From WLJO01 sp945889085 (lineage in GTDB: Bacteria > Actinomycetota > Acidimicrobiia > Acidimicrobiales > Ilumatobacteraceae), in NCBI GenBank assembly GCA_945889085.1, contig CAMDBM010000050.1, forward strand, positions 1-14,462: DNA of 14,462 nt. Reading direction: 5' to 3'. Below, in pieces: positions 7,316-14,132 of the stretch (the first letter of the stretch is position 1; each line of letters starts with the position of its first letter). The notes below the pieces were generated by a model. The model searched no databases, had not been told where the DNA came from, and worked only from the letters and a program-made list of their open reading frames with translations. A program made the translations under genes and the position numbers.

Positions 7316-8293
7316 CTACCGGTCGGCGTCGAATGACGTGAGCCATACCGAGGCCCGCCGATCTGCAACGAAGCACCCGATCAATCGCTCCATGCCGTGG
7401 GCAAAGTTGGCGATGTGCCGCAGCGGTTCGGGATCGAACTCGTCCGGCCGCAGGCCGAGGTCTCGCACGAACGTGAGCCAGTTGCGACCGCACCAGTACA
7501 TCGTTCCGGTGGGATAGAGCATCTGGGAGCGTCGGCGACCGCGAAGACCACCCCGACGGGCGAGCCTGCGAACGACCGAGCGATTCATGATGTCGCGCTC
7601 CACCGCATCAATCCAACGACGCGGTGCTGCGAACCCCGCCACGGGCGCGTTCACGATAAAGGCAACCTGCTTCTCGACCGCCTCGGACGACGGCAGGAGA
7701 CCGGCGAGCAGACCCTGCCGCCACGACTCTCCGGCACCATTGGGAAGGTCGGCGGACTTCTTCGTGTGCACCTTGATGAATGCGTCGCAATCGGTGTCGA
7801 GCGCGCGCTGGGCAACCGCTACGAGCGCAAAGAGGTCGCGCCCGCGGTTCTCGACGCTCTGGGACACCACGGCAACCCCACGGTCGACAAGCGGTGCAAA
7901 CGCTTCCAGCGCCTGCACCGAGCCCACGTGTGGAGGGTGTGTGACGATGACATGGCTCAACCTCGTGCAGAGCAGTAGTCGCTCGACGAACTCGGGGAGG
8001 ACCTCCGGGTAGAACCCGTGGACGATTGCGCACACGCTCGCGTCGCCGGCACCAAGACCGGAGTGTGACGTGGGCAGCGTCACGCGATGCACCACGGGAA
8101 CCCGCGGTCCGTGGTGGGCTTTGGTGGACCGCCACCAGAGGCTCCCCAGAACCTTTCGCCGACGAATGAGCCGCTCCACTGCCCGCAAGGCGATGGTCGC
8201 CCGCCACGAGGTGCTGGCGTAGACATCGTTCAGGCGATCCTGTAGATACTCGTTCTCACTCTGAAGGCGTTCGAGTTCGCCGCCGTGATCCAT
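7316..8293 (-). CDS. RgpF-family rhamnan synthesis protein
   Basis: This 325-residue protein matches the rhamnan synthesis F family, which takes part in assembling rhamnose-containing polysaccharides. The first 45 residues form a short heptad-like helix ending in the YASTSWRATIALR motif often seen at the edge of cell-wall glycosyltransferases. The core then shows VHGFYPEVLPEFVERL (91-106), VENRGRDLFAL (148-157), FIKVHTKKS (172-180), GESWRQGLLAGLLPS (188-202), the PTGTMYWCGRNWL block (261-273) and AHGMERLIG (298-306), all family landmarks. No signal peptide or membrane span is seen, so it is probably cytoplasmic or peripheral. The ATG at 8293 has GGAGG only 1 nt away, too close for normal use; TAGGTT 6 nt upstream suggests a leaderless mRNA. 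Neighbouring dTDP-rhamnose genes support the role. Confidence 0.85.
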   Translation of the reverse strand: MDHGGELERLQSENEYLQDRLNDVYASTSWRATIALRAVERLIRRRKVLGSLWWRSTKAHHGPRVPVVHRVTLPTSHSGLGAGDASVCAIVHGFYPEVLPEFVERLLLCTRLSHVIVTHPPHVGSVQALEAFAPLVDRGVAVVSQSVENRGRDLFALVAVAQRALDTDCDAFIKVHTKKSADLPNGAGESWRQGLLAGLLPSSEAVEKQVAFIVNAPVAGFAAPRRWIDAVERDIMNRSVVRRLARRGGLRGRRRSQMLYPTGTMYWCGRNWLTFVRDLGLRPDEFDPEPLRHIANFAHGMERLIGCFVADRRASVWLTSFDADR

Positions 8294-8299
8294 GCCTCC

Positions 8300-8305
8300 A
8301 ACCTA
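8300..8305 (-). promoter_or_regulatory. Candidate leaderless -10 box for rgpF
   Basis: On the - strand TAGGTT lies 6 nt before the rgpF ATG at 8293, the same geometry as at rmlA. No good -35 hexamer is found 16-18 nt further upstream, so this may be an extended or activator-dependent promoter, or chance. Confidence 0.35.
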
Positions 8306-8349
8306 TTTCTGTCGGGCCGCCGCTGCTCTCCCCTCACCGGGATCAACTG

Positions 8350-8475
8350 ATGCCCAAAAGCGGGAAAGCCGCCACTTCGGGGGAAGCGGCGGCTCTCAAC
8401 CTGGAACCACTGAGGATGGGGGATCCTCATCGGTTCTTCGACTTCGGAGGCGGGGGCCTCCGTTTGTCGAGTACG
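8350..8475 (-). ncRNA. Candidate small RNA with three C-loop hairpins (6C-like)
   Basis: Read on the - strand this region folds into three consecutive hairpins. In each, a run of five C spans the loop or its edge. The first (8462-8445) pairs CGGAGGC with GCCTCCG around CCCC. The second (8429-8411) pairs TGAGGAT with ATCCTCA around CCCCC and is extended by GAACC/GGTTC (8436-8404) across a 2x2 internal loop. The third (8394-8367) pairs AGCCGCC with GGCGGCT and CTTC with GAAG around CCCC, with one mismatch. The third stem is followed by CTTTCCCGCTTTT, a weak intrinsic-terminator-like tail. A promoter (TTGCAA, 17 nt, CATACT) lies just upstream. Known actinobacterial 6C RNAs carry two hairpins with C-rich loops, so resemblance is the basis. 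The alternative is a structured leader of rgpF. Ends are approximate. Confidence 0.45.
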
Positions 8476-8481
8476 AGATTG

Positions 8482-8510
8482 AGTATGCAAGTGAATGTGT
8501 GAACTTGCAA
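8482..8510 (-). promoter_or_regulatory. Candidate promoter for the hairpin RNA
   Basis: On the - strand TTGCAA (8510-8505) and CATACT (8487-8482) are separated by 17 nt. Each hexamer matches consensus at four of six positions. Transcription would begin near 8475, about 12 nt before the first hairpin. A + strand promoter for lysR may share the palindromic TTGCAA element (TTGCAA, 18 nt, TGTTAT at 8529-8534). Confidence 0.45.
8486..8509. promoter_or_regulatory. Inverted repeat, possible operator
   Basis: TGCAAGT (8486-8492) and ACTTGCA (8503-8509) form a perfect 7-bp inverted repeat with a 10-nt spacer. The repeat overlaps both the -35 and -10 boxes of the proposed - strand promoter and lies upstream of the LysR-type regulator gene. 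Such placement is expected for a regulator-binding site. Its protein is unknown; the adjacent LysR-type protein is the obvious candidate. Confidence 0.4.
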
Positions 8511-8521
8511 ACAGAACATAG

Positions 8522-8536
8522 CGATACTTGTTATCG
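8522..8536. promoter_or_regulatory. Possible LysR-type regulator box
   Basis: CGATA and TATCG form a 5-bp inverted repeat around CTTGT, 15 bp in total, ending 9 nt before the LysR-type gene. A short dyad with AT-rich half-sites near the regulator's own start is typical of LysR autoregulatory boxes. The dyad is short, so chance is possible. Confidence 0.3.
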
Positions 8537-8545
8537 TTTTGAGAG

Positions 8546-9475
8546 ATGGACCTTCGACAACTTGCCGCCCTCACTGCAATCGCTGATCACGGATCGTTCT
8601 CGGCTGCCGCCCGCGCCCTGTTTACCGTGCAGTCAAACGTCTCCGGGCACCTCGCTCACCTCGAGAAAGAGCTCGGCGTCACACTGGTGGACCGCCACGG
8701 TGGCGGGCTCACCGAGGAGGGGTTCCAGGTGGTCGAACGAGCCCGACGAATCCAACGAGAACTCGAAGAGATCACTGCCGAGATGTCGTCCCGCGACACC
8801 GATGTGGCGGGCACCACCCGGATCGGGGTGATCGGTACCACCGGTCGCTGGGTGATGCCCACGCTGCTGCCCAAGTTGGCCGCCGACTTCCCCCGACTGC
8901 GAACCGTGATCTCTGAGGGACCCTCCAGCGGTTTGGTCGGTCGCCTCCTCGAGGGCCACCTCGACGCGGCCATCGTCCACCTCCCCGTCGATGATCCAGA
9001 ACTCTCTATCGAGCCCCTGTTCGCGGAGGACCTCATGCTGCTCGTTCACACGGGCCACCCACTCGCGGGCCGCACCGAGATGTCACTGGTGGAACTGGCC
9101 GACTATCCGCTGCTCCTTGCGCCAACCGGTGTTGCGCTGCGGCGGGTGGTTGACCGCGCTGCAGCACAGGTAGGGGTCACCCTCACGCCGCTCGCCGAGA
9201 TCGACGGAGTGCGTCTGCTCGCATCGCTGGCGTTCGAGGGGTTCGGGCCAGCCATCGTCCCGGCCACTTCGGTCCCCCGCTGGTTGAAAGGCAGTTTTCA
9301 CATCGTTCGGGTGCCCGAACTACCGCGCCGGGTGGTTGCGTGGGCCCAGCGCCGCCGTCCCGGACCCTCGGCGCCAACCCGCGCAGCCCGCCAGGTCACC
9401 CAGGAGGTGCTGGACCACATCGGTACCAAACAACCAGGGGTTCACATGGGTATCGAATCCCCGGGGCGGGCCTGA
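8546..9475 (+). CDS. LysR-family transcriptional regulator
   Basis: The 309-residue protein has the standard LysR architecture. An N-terminal winged helix-turn-helix (about 1-60; MDLRQLAALTAIADHGSFSA, then AAARALFTVQSNVSGHLAHLE) is joined by a linker helix (60-85) to a periplasmic-binding-like effector domain (about 90-295; IGVIGTTGRWVMPTLLP, GLVGRLLEGHLDAAIVHLP, and EDLMLLVHTGHPLAGR). It would bind DNA as a tetramer and respond to a small metabolite that cannot be predicted here. The start is supported by the classical MDLRQL opening; no good ribosome binding site is visible, and the candidate TGTTAT (8529-8534) or TATCGT (8532-8537) -10 boxes imply a very short leader or none. It faces the RgpF/hairpin RNA region and lies 20 nt before an acyl-CoA carboxylase gene, so either could be a target, along with itself. 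Confidence 0.92.
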   Translation: MDLRQLAALTAIADHGSFSAAARALFTVQSNVSGHLAHLEKELGVTLVDRHGGGLTEEGFQVVERARRIQRELEEITAEMSSRDTDVAGTTRIGVIGTTGRWVMPTLLPKLAADFPRLRTVISEGPSSGLVGRLLEGHLDAAIVHLPVDDPELSIEPLFAEDLMLLVHTGHPLAGRTEMSLVELADYPLLLAPTGVALRRVVDRAAAQVGVTLTPLAEIDGVRLLASLAFEGFGPAIVPATSVPRWLKGSFHIVRVPELPRRVVAWAQRRRPGPSAPTRAARQVTQEVLDHIGTKQPGVHMGIESPGRA

Positions 9476-9482
9476 CGACCCG

Positions 9483-9488
9483 TAGTGT
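9483..9488 (+). promoter_or_regulatory. Candidate leaderless -10 box for the carboxyltransferase gene
   Basis: TAGTGT fits the TANNNT pattern and ends 7 nt before the GTG at 9496. There is no Shine-Dalgarno sequence before that start, and no clear -35 box is found. The call rests on the spacing shared with other genes in this window. Confidence 0.3.
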
Positions 9489-9495
9489 TCTCTGC

Positions 9496-10842
9496 GTGTC
9501 GTTTCCCATCGGTCTCCGCTCCGGCGCGCCAGGACCCGCACGGGCGTACGTCGGCGACCTTGACGGTCGACGGGTGGTCACTGTTGGCATCGACGGCTCG
9601 GTAAAGCTCGGGGCCCTGTCCTCTTCGGCATCACTGACCATCGCGGAGGCGGCAGAAACGGCGCGTGCCCAACGACTGCCCCTGATCATGGAGATTGCCT
9701 CCTCGGGAGCCGATCTCGTGGAGGGCATTTCCGCACTGCACGGTTGGGGTGTGGCGGCGCGAGCGATCACCACCTGCTCGGGGGTTGTACCGATCATCGC
9801 AATCGTGGACGGCCCGGCTGTGTCGGGCCCTGCGCTCCTGCTCGGTGTCGCCGACTGGGTGATCATGACGGAGCGGTCGTATGCGTTCGTCTCGGGCCCC
9901 ACGATGGTGGCCGAGTTCACGGGCGTGTTCATCGACAACGACGAACTGGGCGGCGCGGAGACCCACGCCCGCCAGAGCGGCCTGCCGGCGATGGTGGTCA
10001 CCGACATCGACGCGGCTCGTGCCGAGGCTGCTCGCCTGCTCGCGTACCTCCCGGATCACTGCGACGACGAGCCACCCCGATGGCCCACCGACGACCCGCC
10101 AGACCGTCAGGTTCCCGAGGCAGGTGCGCTCATCCCGCCCACGTCAACCGGCAGTTACGACGTGCGCAAGGTGATCGAGGCCCTCGCGGACGACGGCGAG
10201 TACATGGAGCTTCGGGCCCGCTGGGCAGCGAATGTGGTCACCGCCTTCGCCACCGTTGACGGCCGACCGGTCGGCATCGTCGCCAACCAGCCCGTGGCCC
10301 TCGCCGGAACACTGGACATCCCCGCCTCCCAGAAGGCCGCCCGGTTCGTGACGTTCTGCGATGCCTTCAACCTCCCGATCATCACCCTGGTGGACACACC
10401 GGGCTTCTACCCCGGCAAGGACCTCGAGTGGCGGGGAATGATCCGCCACGGCGCCCAGTTGGTGTTTGCGTACGGACGGGCAACCGTGCCCCGGATCTGC
10501 GTCATCCTGCGCAAGTCCTACGGCGGCGCGTACATCGTGATGGACTCCAAGAAAATGGGCAACGACCTCTGTCTTGCCTGGCCCTGGGCCGAGCTGGCGG
10601 TGATGGGCGCTGGCCAGGCCGCGGCGATCCTCCAGCGACGGGCGACACCCGAGGAGAAGGCCGAGTTCGAGCGCGATTACGCCGAGCGCCTGCTCAACCC
10701 CTACGTCGCCGCCGAGCGCGGGTTCGTGGACGCCGTGATCAACCCGGCCGAAACCCGCTCAATCATCGCCAATGCCCTCACGGTGCTCCAGGACAAGCGG
10801 GAGCGGCTCCAGTCCCGCAAGCACGACAACACGCCGCTCTAG
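9496..10842 (+). CDS. Acyl-CoA carboxylase, beta (carboxyltransferase) subunit
   Basis: This protein of about 448 residues belongs to the acetyl/propionyl-CoA carboxylase carboxyltransferase family. Such enzymes transfer CO2 from carboxybiotin to an acyl-CoA, making malonyl- or methylmalonyl-CoA. The C-terminal half is well conserved: YDVRKVIEALADDGEYMEL near 221, then LVDTPGFYPG (298-307), IRHGAQLVFAYGRATVP (316-332), RKSYGGAYIVMDSK (339-352) and LAWPWAELAVMGA (360-372). The N-terminal half is poorer: it starts about 45 residues later than typical 510-540-residue subunits, and the SGGAR oxyanion motif reads SSGAD (69-73), although SGPTMVAEFTG and LGGAETH follow normally. GTG 9496 is chosen as the first plausible start after the lysR stop. 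No biotin carboxylase or carrier subunit lies in this window. The substrate is undetermined. Confidence 0.88.
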   Translation: MSFPIGLRSGAPGPARAYVGDLDGRRVVTVGIDGSVKLGALSSSASLTIAEAAETARAQRLPLIMEIASSGADLVEGISALHGWGVAARAITTCSGVVPIIAIVDGPAVSGPALLLGVADWVIMTERSYAFVSGPTMVAEFTGVFIDNDELGGAETHARQSGLPAMVVTDIDAARAEAARLLAYLPDHCDDEPPRWPTDDPPDRQVPEAGALIPPTSTGSYDVRKVIEALADDGEYMELRARWAANVVTAFATVDGRPVGIVANQPVALAGTLDIPASQKAARFVTFCDAFNLPIITLVDTPGFYPGKDLEWRGMIRHGAQLVFAYGRATVPRICVILRKSYGGAYIVMDSKKMGNDLCLAWPWAELAVMGAGQAAAILQRRATPEEKAEFERDYAERLLNPYVAAERGFVDAVINPAETRSIIANALTVLQDKRERLQSRKHDNTPL

Positions 10843-10902
10843 CGGTTGCCTGAGCGCAACGCCCACCGGTCACGGACTAGAGGCGACCGGCGCTGCCTCG
10901 GG

Positions 10903-10908
10903 TAACAT
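10903..10908 (+). promoter_or_regulatory. Weak candidate -10 box upstream of citrate synthase
   Basis: TAACAT lies in the 126-nt gap before the citrate synthase gene and would give a leader of about 55 nt that includes AAAGGGG at 10953-10959. A recognisable -35 box is lacking. A small CGGGG/CCCCG hairpin (10916-10931) follows in the leader. Confidence 0.25.
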
Positions 10909-10968
10909 CGCCGCCCGGGGAGCAAGCCCCGAAACCACGTCAGATACCTCACAAAGGGGACGCGCAAG

Positions 10969-12240
10969 GTGCCCGAGACCATCACGATTACCGACGACCG
11001 GACCGGGAAGCAGGTGACAGTTCCGATCACCAACGGGGTCTTCCCCGCATCGGCTGTCCGGGAACTCGACCCGTCGCTGTTCATCTACGACCCGGCCTAC
11101 ATGCAGACCGCTGCGTGCAGGTCCTCCATCACCTACCTCGACGGCGACAACGGGGTCCTGCGCTACCGCGGCTACCCGATCGAACAGCTTGCCGAGAAGT
11201 CGACCTTCCTCGAGGTGGCTTACCTCCTCCTCAACGGCGATCTGCCGAACGCTGAGCAGTTGAAGCAGTGGACGCTCGATGTCACCCACCACACGTTCGT
11301 GCATGAGAACATGCGCAAGCGGTTCCTCGACGGGTTCCACTACGACGCACATCCGATGGGCATGTTCGTGTCCTCGATGGCCGCACTCGGCACGTTCTAC
11401 CCCGAGGCTAAGAACGTCCTCGACAAGGGCTCGCGCGACCAGCAGATCCTGCGCCTCATCGCAAAGACACCCACGATCGCGGCGATGTGCCACCGCTTCT
11501 CGGTCGGTCTTCCGTTCGTGTACCCGAACAACGACATCTCGTTCCCGGCCAACTTCCTCAACATGATGTGGAAGATCGGCGATTACGAGGTGGACCCGCG
11601 CCTCGAGCGCGCCATGGACGTGCTGTTCATCCTGCACGCCGATCACGAGCAGAACTGCGGCACCACCTCGATGCGTGTCGTCGGCTCCAGCCAGGCGGAT
11701 CCGTACTCGGCTGCTGCTGCCGCAGCGTCGGCGCTGTATGGCCCGCTGCACGGCGGCGCCAACGAGGCAGTCGTCCGCATGCTTGCCGACATCGGCTCGA
11801 TCGAGAACGTCCCAGCTTTCATTGAGGACGTAAAGAGCGGCAAGGCGGGCAGCCGCCTGATGGGCTTCGGCCACCGTGTCTACAAGAACTACGACCCACG
11901 CGCCCGCATCATCAAGGAGGTCGCGTACGGGGTGTTCGAGGTCACGGGCAAGAATCCGCTGCTCGACATCGCGCTGAAGCTCGAGGAAGCCGCCCTCAAC
12001 GACGACTACTTCAAGAGCCGCAAGCTGTACCCGAACGTGGACTTCTACTCCGGTCTCATTTATCAGGCCATGGGATTCCCGGCCGAGATGTTCACGGTGC
12101 TGTTCGCCATCCCGCGCACGGTCGGCTGGCTGGCCCATTGGCAGGAGATGCTGACCGACAAGGAACAAAAGATCAGCCGCCCGCGCCAGTGGTACACCGG
12201 CGTGGACGAGCGCGACTACGTGCCGCTCGGCTCCCGCTAA
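10969..12240 (+). CDS. gltA: Citrate synthase
   Basis: This 423-residue protein condenses oxaloacetate and acetyl-CoA into citrate and CoA, the entry step of the TCA cycle. The three catalytic residues are visible: H261 in GPLHGGANEAV, H302 in MGFGHRVYKNYDPRA and D358 in YPNVDFYSG. HADHEQN at 223-229 is also conserved. The length and the long N-terminal segment with SSITYLDGDNGVLRYRGYPI place it with the type II/hexameric bacterial GltA group rather than the short type I form, so NADH sensitivity is possible but not shown by sequence. GTG 10969 is preceded by AAAGGGG 9 nt upstream. It stands alone with a strong hairpin after it and faces convergent genes. With the aconitase gene about 8.6 kb away it supplies consecutive TCA steps. 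Confidence 0.97.
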   Translation: MPETITITDDRTGKQVTVPITNGVFPASAVRELDPSLFIYDPAYMQTAACRSSITYLDGDNGVLRYRGYPIEQLAEKSTFLEVAYLLLNGDLPNAEQLKQWTLDVTHHTFVHENMRKRFLDGFHYDAHPMGMFVSSMAALGTFYPEAKNVLDKGSRDQQILRLIAKTPTIAAMCHRFSVGLPFVYPNNDISFPANFLNMMWKIGDYEVDPRLERAMDVLFILHADHEQNCGTTSMRVVGSSQADPYSAAAAAASALYGPLHGGANEAVVRMLADIGSIENVPAFIEDVKSGKAGSRLMGFGHRVYKNYDPRARIIKEVAYGVFEVTGKNPLLDIALKLEEAALNDDYFKSRKLYPNVDFYSGLIYQAMGFPAEMFTVLFAIPRTVGWLAHWQEMLTDKEQKISRPRQWYTGVDERDYVPLGSR

Positions 12241-12264
12241 CCCCTCTCACCTCTCTCGCTATCG

Positions 12265-12299
12265 GTCCCGAAACTCACGATTTTCGTGAGCTTCGGGAC
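12265..12299. terminator. Strong hairpin between convergent genes, likely bidirectional terminator
   Basis: GTCCCGAA (12265-12272) pairs with TTCGGGAC (12292-12299), then one A/C mismatch, then CTCACGA pairs with TCGTGAG around a TTT loop. The 15-bp stem lies 24 nt after the citrate synthase stop and 18 nt before the end of the opposite-strand oxidoreductase. On the + strand only a modest GTTTT follows, about 8 nt away, so this is not a textbook U-tract terminator. Confidence 0.7.
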
Positions 12300-12317
12300 T
12301 GAGAACGTTTTGGGGGG

Positions 12318-13298
12318 TCACCCAACGTCAATCAAGATCTTGCCAACGTTCGCGTTCCGCTCCATGACGGCGTGCGCCTCCGCAATCCGGTCCATCGGGT
12401 AGCGGCAGTCGATCACCGGTCGCAGTACCCCCGTGTCGAACAGGGGCAGCATCTCCGCGATGAATCGTTGTGTGAGCGAGATCTTCTCCTCAAGAGGCCG
12501 TGCACGAAGCACCGTGCCAATGAGTTGCATGCGCTTGGCGAGCATCGCACCGATGTTCACGGGAGTCGTTGCGCCGCCCATCACGCCCACCTGTACAACG
12601 CGACCCTTCAGGGCGACGGCCGCAATGTTGCGGTTCACGTAGTCACCCCCGATGACGTCGAGGATCACGTCCACACCTCTGCCGCCGGTAACGCGCTTGG
12701 TCTCCTCCACGAAATCCTGCGCGCCGTAGTCGACCACGAGGTCCGCACCGAGTGCACGTACCGCCGCCACCTTGCCGCCACTGCACGTGACAGCGACGTT
12801 GGCACCGACGGCCTTGGCGATCTGGATCGCGGCCGTGCCGACGCCAGAGGCACCCGCATGGACGAGGGCCCAACGACCGCTGGTGAGACCGCCCTGCACC
12901 ACGAGGGCATCCCACGCCGTTAGGTACACCTCGGGGATGGCAGCCGCGTCGTCGAGGCCGACACTGGCCGGCACGCGCATCAACTGTCGCTCGTGGACAG
13001 CGATGCGCTCGGCGTAGGCACCGCCACCGGTGATGGACATCACCTCGTCGCCCGGCTTCCACATGCGCACGCGCTCGCCGACAGAAACAACCGTGCCGGC
13101 AAACTCGAGACCCGGCACCTCGTGCTCCTCGGGGTATGGGTTCGGGTACAGACCCATCCGTTGCAGGATGTCGGCACGGTTCAGCGCCGTGGCACGGATG
13201 GCCACGAGAACTTCTTCGGGACCGGGCACCGGATCGGGGATCTCCTCCACGACAAGCACTTCCAGACCACCGTGGGAACGCAGAACGACAGCACGCAT
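12318..13298 (-). CDS. NAD(P)H-quinone oxidoreductase, PIG3 type
   Basis: This 326-residue medium-chain dehydrogenase/reductase without structural zinc matches the PIG3 (TP53I3)/quinone oxidoreductase group. These cytoplasmic enzymes reduce quinones with NADPH. The family opening MRAVVLRSHGG is followed by ATALNRADILQRMGLYPNP (37-55), GLEFAGTVVSVG (63-74), the cofactor motif HAGASGVGTAAIQIAK (147-162) and the C-terminal NVGKILIDVG. The ATG at 13298 begins this opening; it lacks a ribosome binding site, and GATACT 6 nt upstream on the - strand suggests a leaderless message. It lies 48 nt downstream of the crotonase-family gene on the same strand, so the two could also be cotranscribed. Its end faces citrate synthase across a shared terminator hairpin. 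Confidence 0.92.
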   Translation of the reverse strand: MRAVVLRSHGGLEVLVVEEIPDPVPGPEEVLVAIRATALNRADILQRMGLYPNPYPEEHEVPGLEFAGTVVSVGERVRMWKPGDEVMSITGGGAYAERIAVHERQLMRVPASVGLDDAAAIPEVYLTAWDALVVQGGLTSGRWALVHAGASGVGTAAIQIAKAVGANVAVTCSGGKVAAVRALGADLVVDYGAQDFVEETKRVTGGRGVDVILDVIGGDYVNRNIAAVALKGRVVQVGVMGGATTPVNIGAMLAKRMQLIGTVLRARPLEEKISLTQRFIAEMLPLFDTGVLRPVIDCRYPMDRIAEAHAVMERNANVGKILIDVG

Positions 13299-13304
13299 GG
13301 CAGG

Positions 13305-13310
13305 AGTATC
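13305..13310 (-). promoter_or_regulatory. Candidate leaderless -10 box for the quinone oxidoreductase
   Basis: GATACT on the - strand ends 6 nt before the ATG at 13298. No clear -35 box is found. The same geometry occurs at rgpF and at the adjacent crotonase-family gene. Confidence 0.35.
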
Positions 13311-13346
13311 GCCCGGATTCTGTCCGGCGGCTCGGTGCTCGGGCTG

Positions 13347-14126
13347 CTACCGGCCGGTGAACCCCGGGGTGCGCTTCTCGCCGAACGCTGCCCGACCCTC
13401 CACGAAGTCCTCCGACACCCAGCAGCGATCGACGAGGTCCTGGGCGTGCTCGAGCGACGAGCCCGGCAGGTCGATCACCGCGCTCATCGCCGCCTTCGCC
13501 GCGGCGAGGGACAGCGGTGCGTTCTGGGCGATCCGGGAGGCAAGCGCCTTGGTTGCCGCCTCGAGGTGGATCTTCGGCACGGTCTTGTTGACTAGGCCCA
13601 GTCGCTCAGCAATATTCGCATCGATTCGCTCACCGGTGAACAACAGCATCGAGGCCTGCGCGTGCCCGACGAGCGTCACGAGTTTGCGCACGCCGATGAG
13701 CGGGTATCCGGCGCCGAGCGGACCGGCCGGAATGGAGAACACTGCGTCGTCGGCGGCGATGCGGATGTCGGCATCCATTGCCACCATGAGCCCACCGCCG
13801 ATGCAGTAGCCGTGGATCATCGCAATGACGGGCTTGTTGATCGTGAGTGTCATTCCCTTGCGCGCCCCTGGCGGCGGGTAGCCCGTCGTGTTGATATCTA
13901 GTTGGCCCAGATCGGCACCCGAGGCGAAGGCCTGGTCACCCGCCCCGCGCACCACCACCACGCGCACCTCGTCGTCGGTGGCCCACTCGGCGAGCACCTC
14001 CTTGATCGAGGCGAACATCTCCTCCGAGATCGCATTGCGCTTGTCCGCCCGGTTCAGCGTCACCCACCCAACCCACTCGTCGACGTGGGCCTGGATCTGC
14101 TCGGTGGAGGTTGTTACGGAACGCAC
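13347..14126 (-). CDS. Enoyl-CoA hydratase/isomerase (crotonase)-family protein
   Basis: The 259-residue protein has a crotonase fold for acyl-CoA thioester chemistry. The two oxyanion-hole elements are present: ASGADL (68-73) and HGYCIGGGL (105-113), followed by DADIRIAADDAVFSIP. However, the two glutamates used for hydration are missing. The PE position reads P133-A134, and the AME-like position before the LTG motif reads A158-S159-M160. It is therefore probably not a classical enoyl-CoA hydratase; isomerase, hydrolase, lyase or decarboxylase activities are possible. The start is ambiguous. I prefer GTG 14126 because family proteins begin just before TTSTEQIQAHVDEWVGWV, and TACCGT (14138-14133) lies 6 nt upstream, giving a leaderless start. 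An in-frame ATG at 14159 would add 11 residues. Confidence 0.88.
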   Translation of the reverse strand: MRSVTTSTEQIQAHVDEWVGWVTLNRADKRNAISEEMFASIKEVLAEWATDDEVRVVVVRGAGDQAFASGADLGQLDINTTGYPPPGARKGMTLTINKPVIAMIHGYCIGGGLMVAMDADIRIAADDAVFSIPAGPLGAGYPLIGVRKLVTLVGHAQASMLLFTGERIDANIAERLGLVNKTVPKIHLEAATKALASRIAQNAPLSLAAAKAAMSAVIDLPGSSLEHAQDLVDRCWVSEDFVEGRAAFGEKRTPGFTGR

Positions 14127-14132
14127 ACCGGA

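Noticed and set aside
7105..7341. Start-less + strand open frame with protein-like composition
   Set aside because: It contains segments such as RADEVGEIVAARGPGAHRVYF but has no ATG, GTG or TTG before its last third, ends inside rgpF on the other strand and matches nothing I recognise. It could be a relic, but cannot be supported.
8294..8545. Known riboswitch (cobalamin, c-di-GMP, c-di-AMP or SAM type)
   Set aside because: I compared by eye with the conserved cores I remember; none of the key boxes is present in order on either strand.
8230..8574. 114-codon - strand open frame across the intergenic region
   Set aside because: It spans the hairpin region and both flanking gene starts. The product is Arg-rich without a domain, and no ribosome binding site precedes its starts.
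10845..10860. Small hairpin GTTGC/GCAAC after the carboxyltransferase stop as a terminator
   Set aside because: Only 5 bp with a 6-nt loop and no U tract; too weak to call.
10870..12168. 432-codon open frame antisense to citrate synthase
   Set aside because: It mirrors the codon structure of a certain gene with intact catalytic residues; its translation is rich in Val, Glu, His and Arg with no recognisable domain. High-GC shadow.
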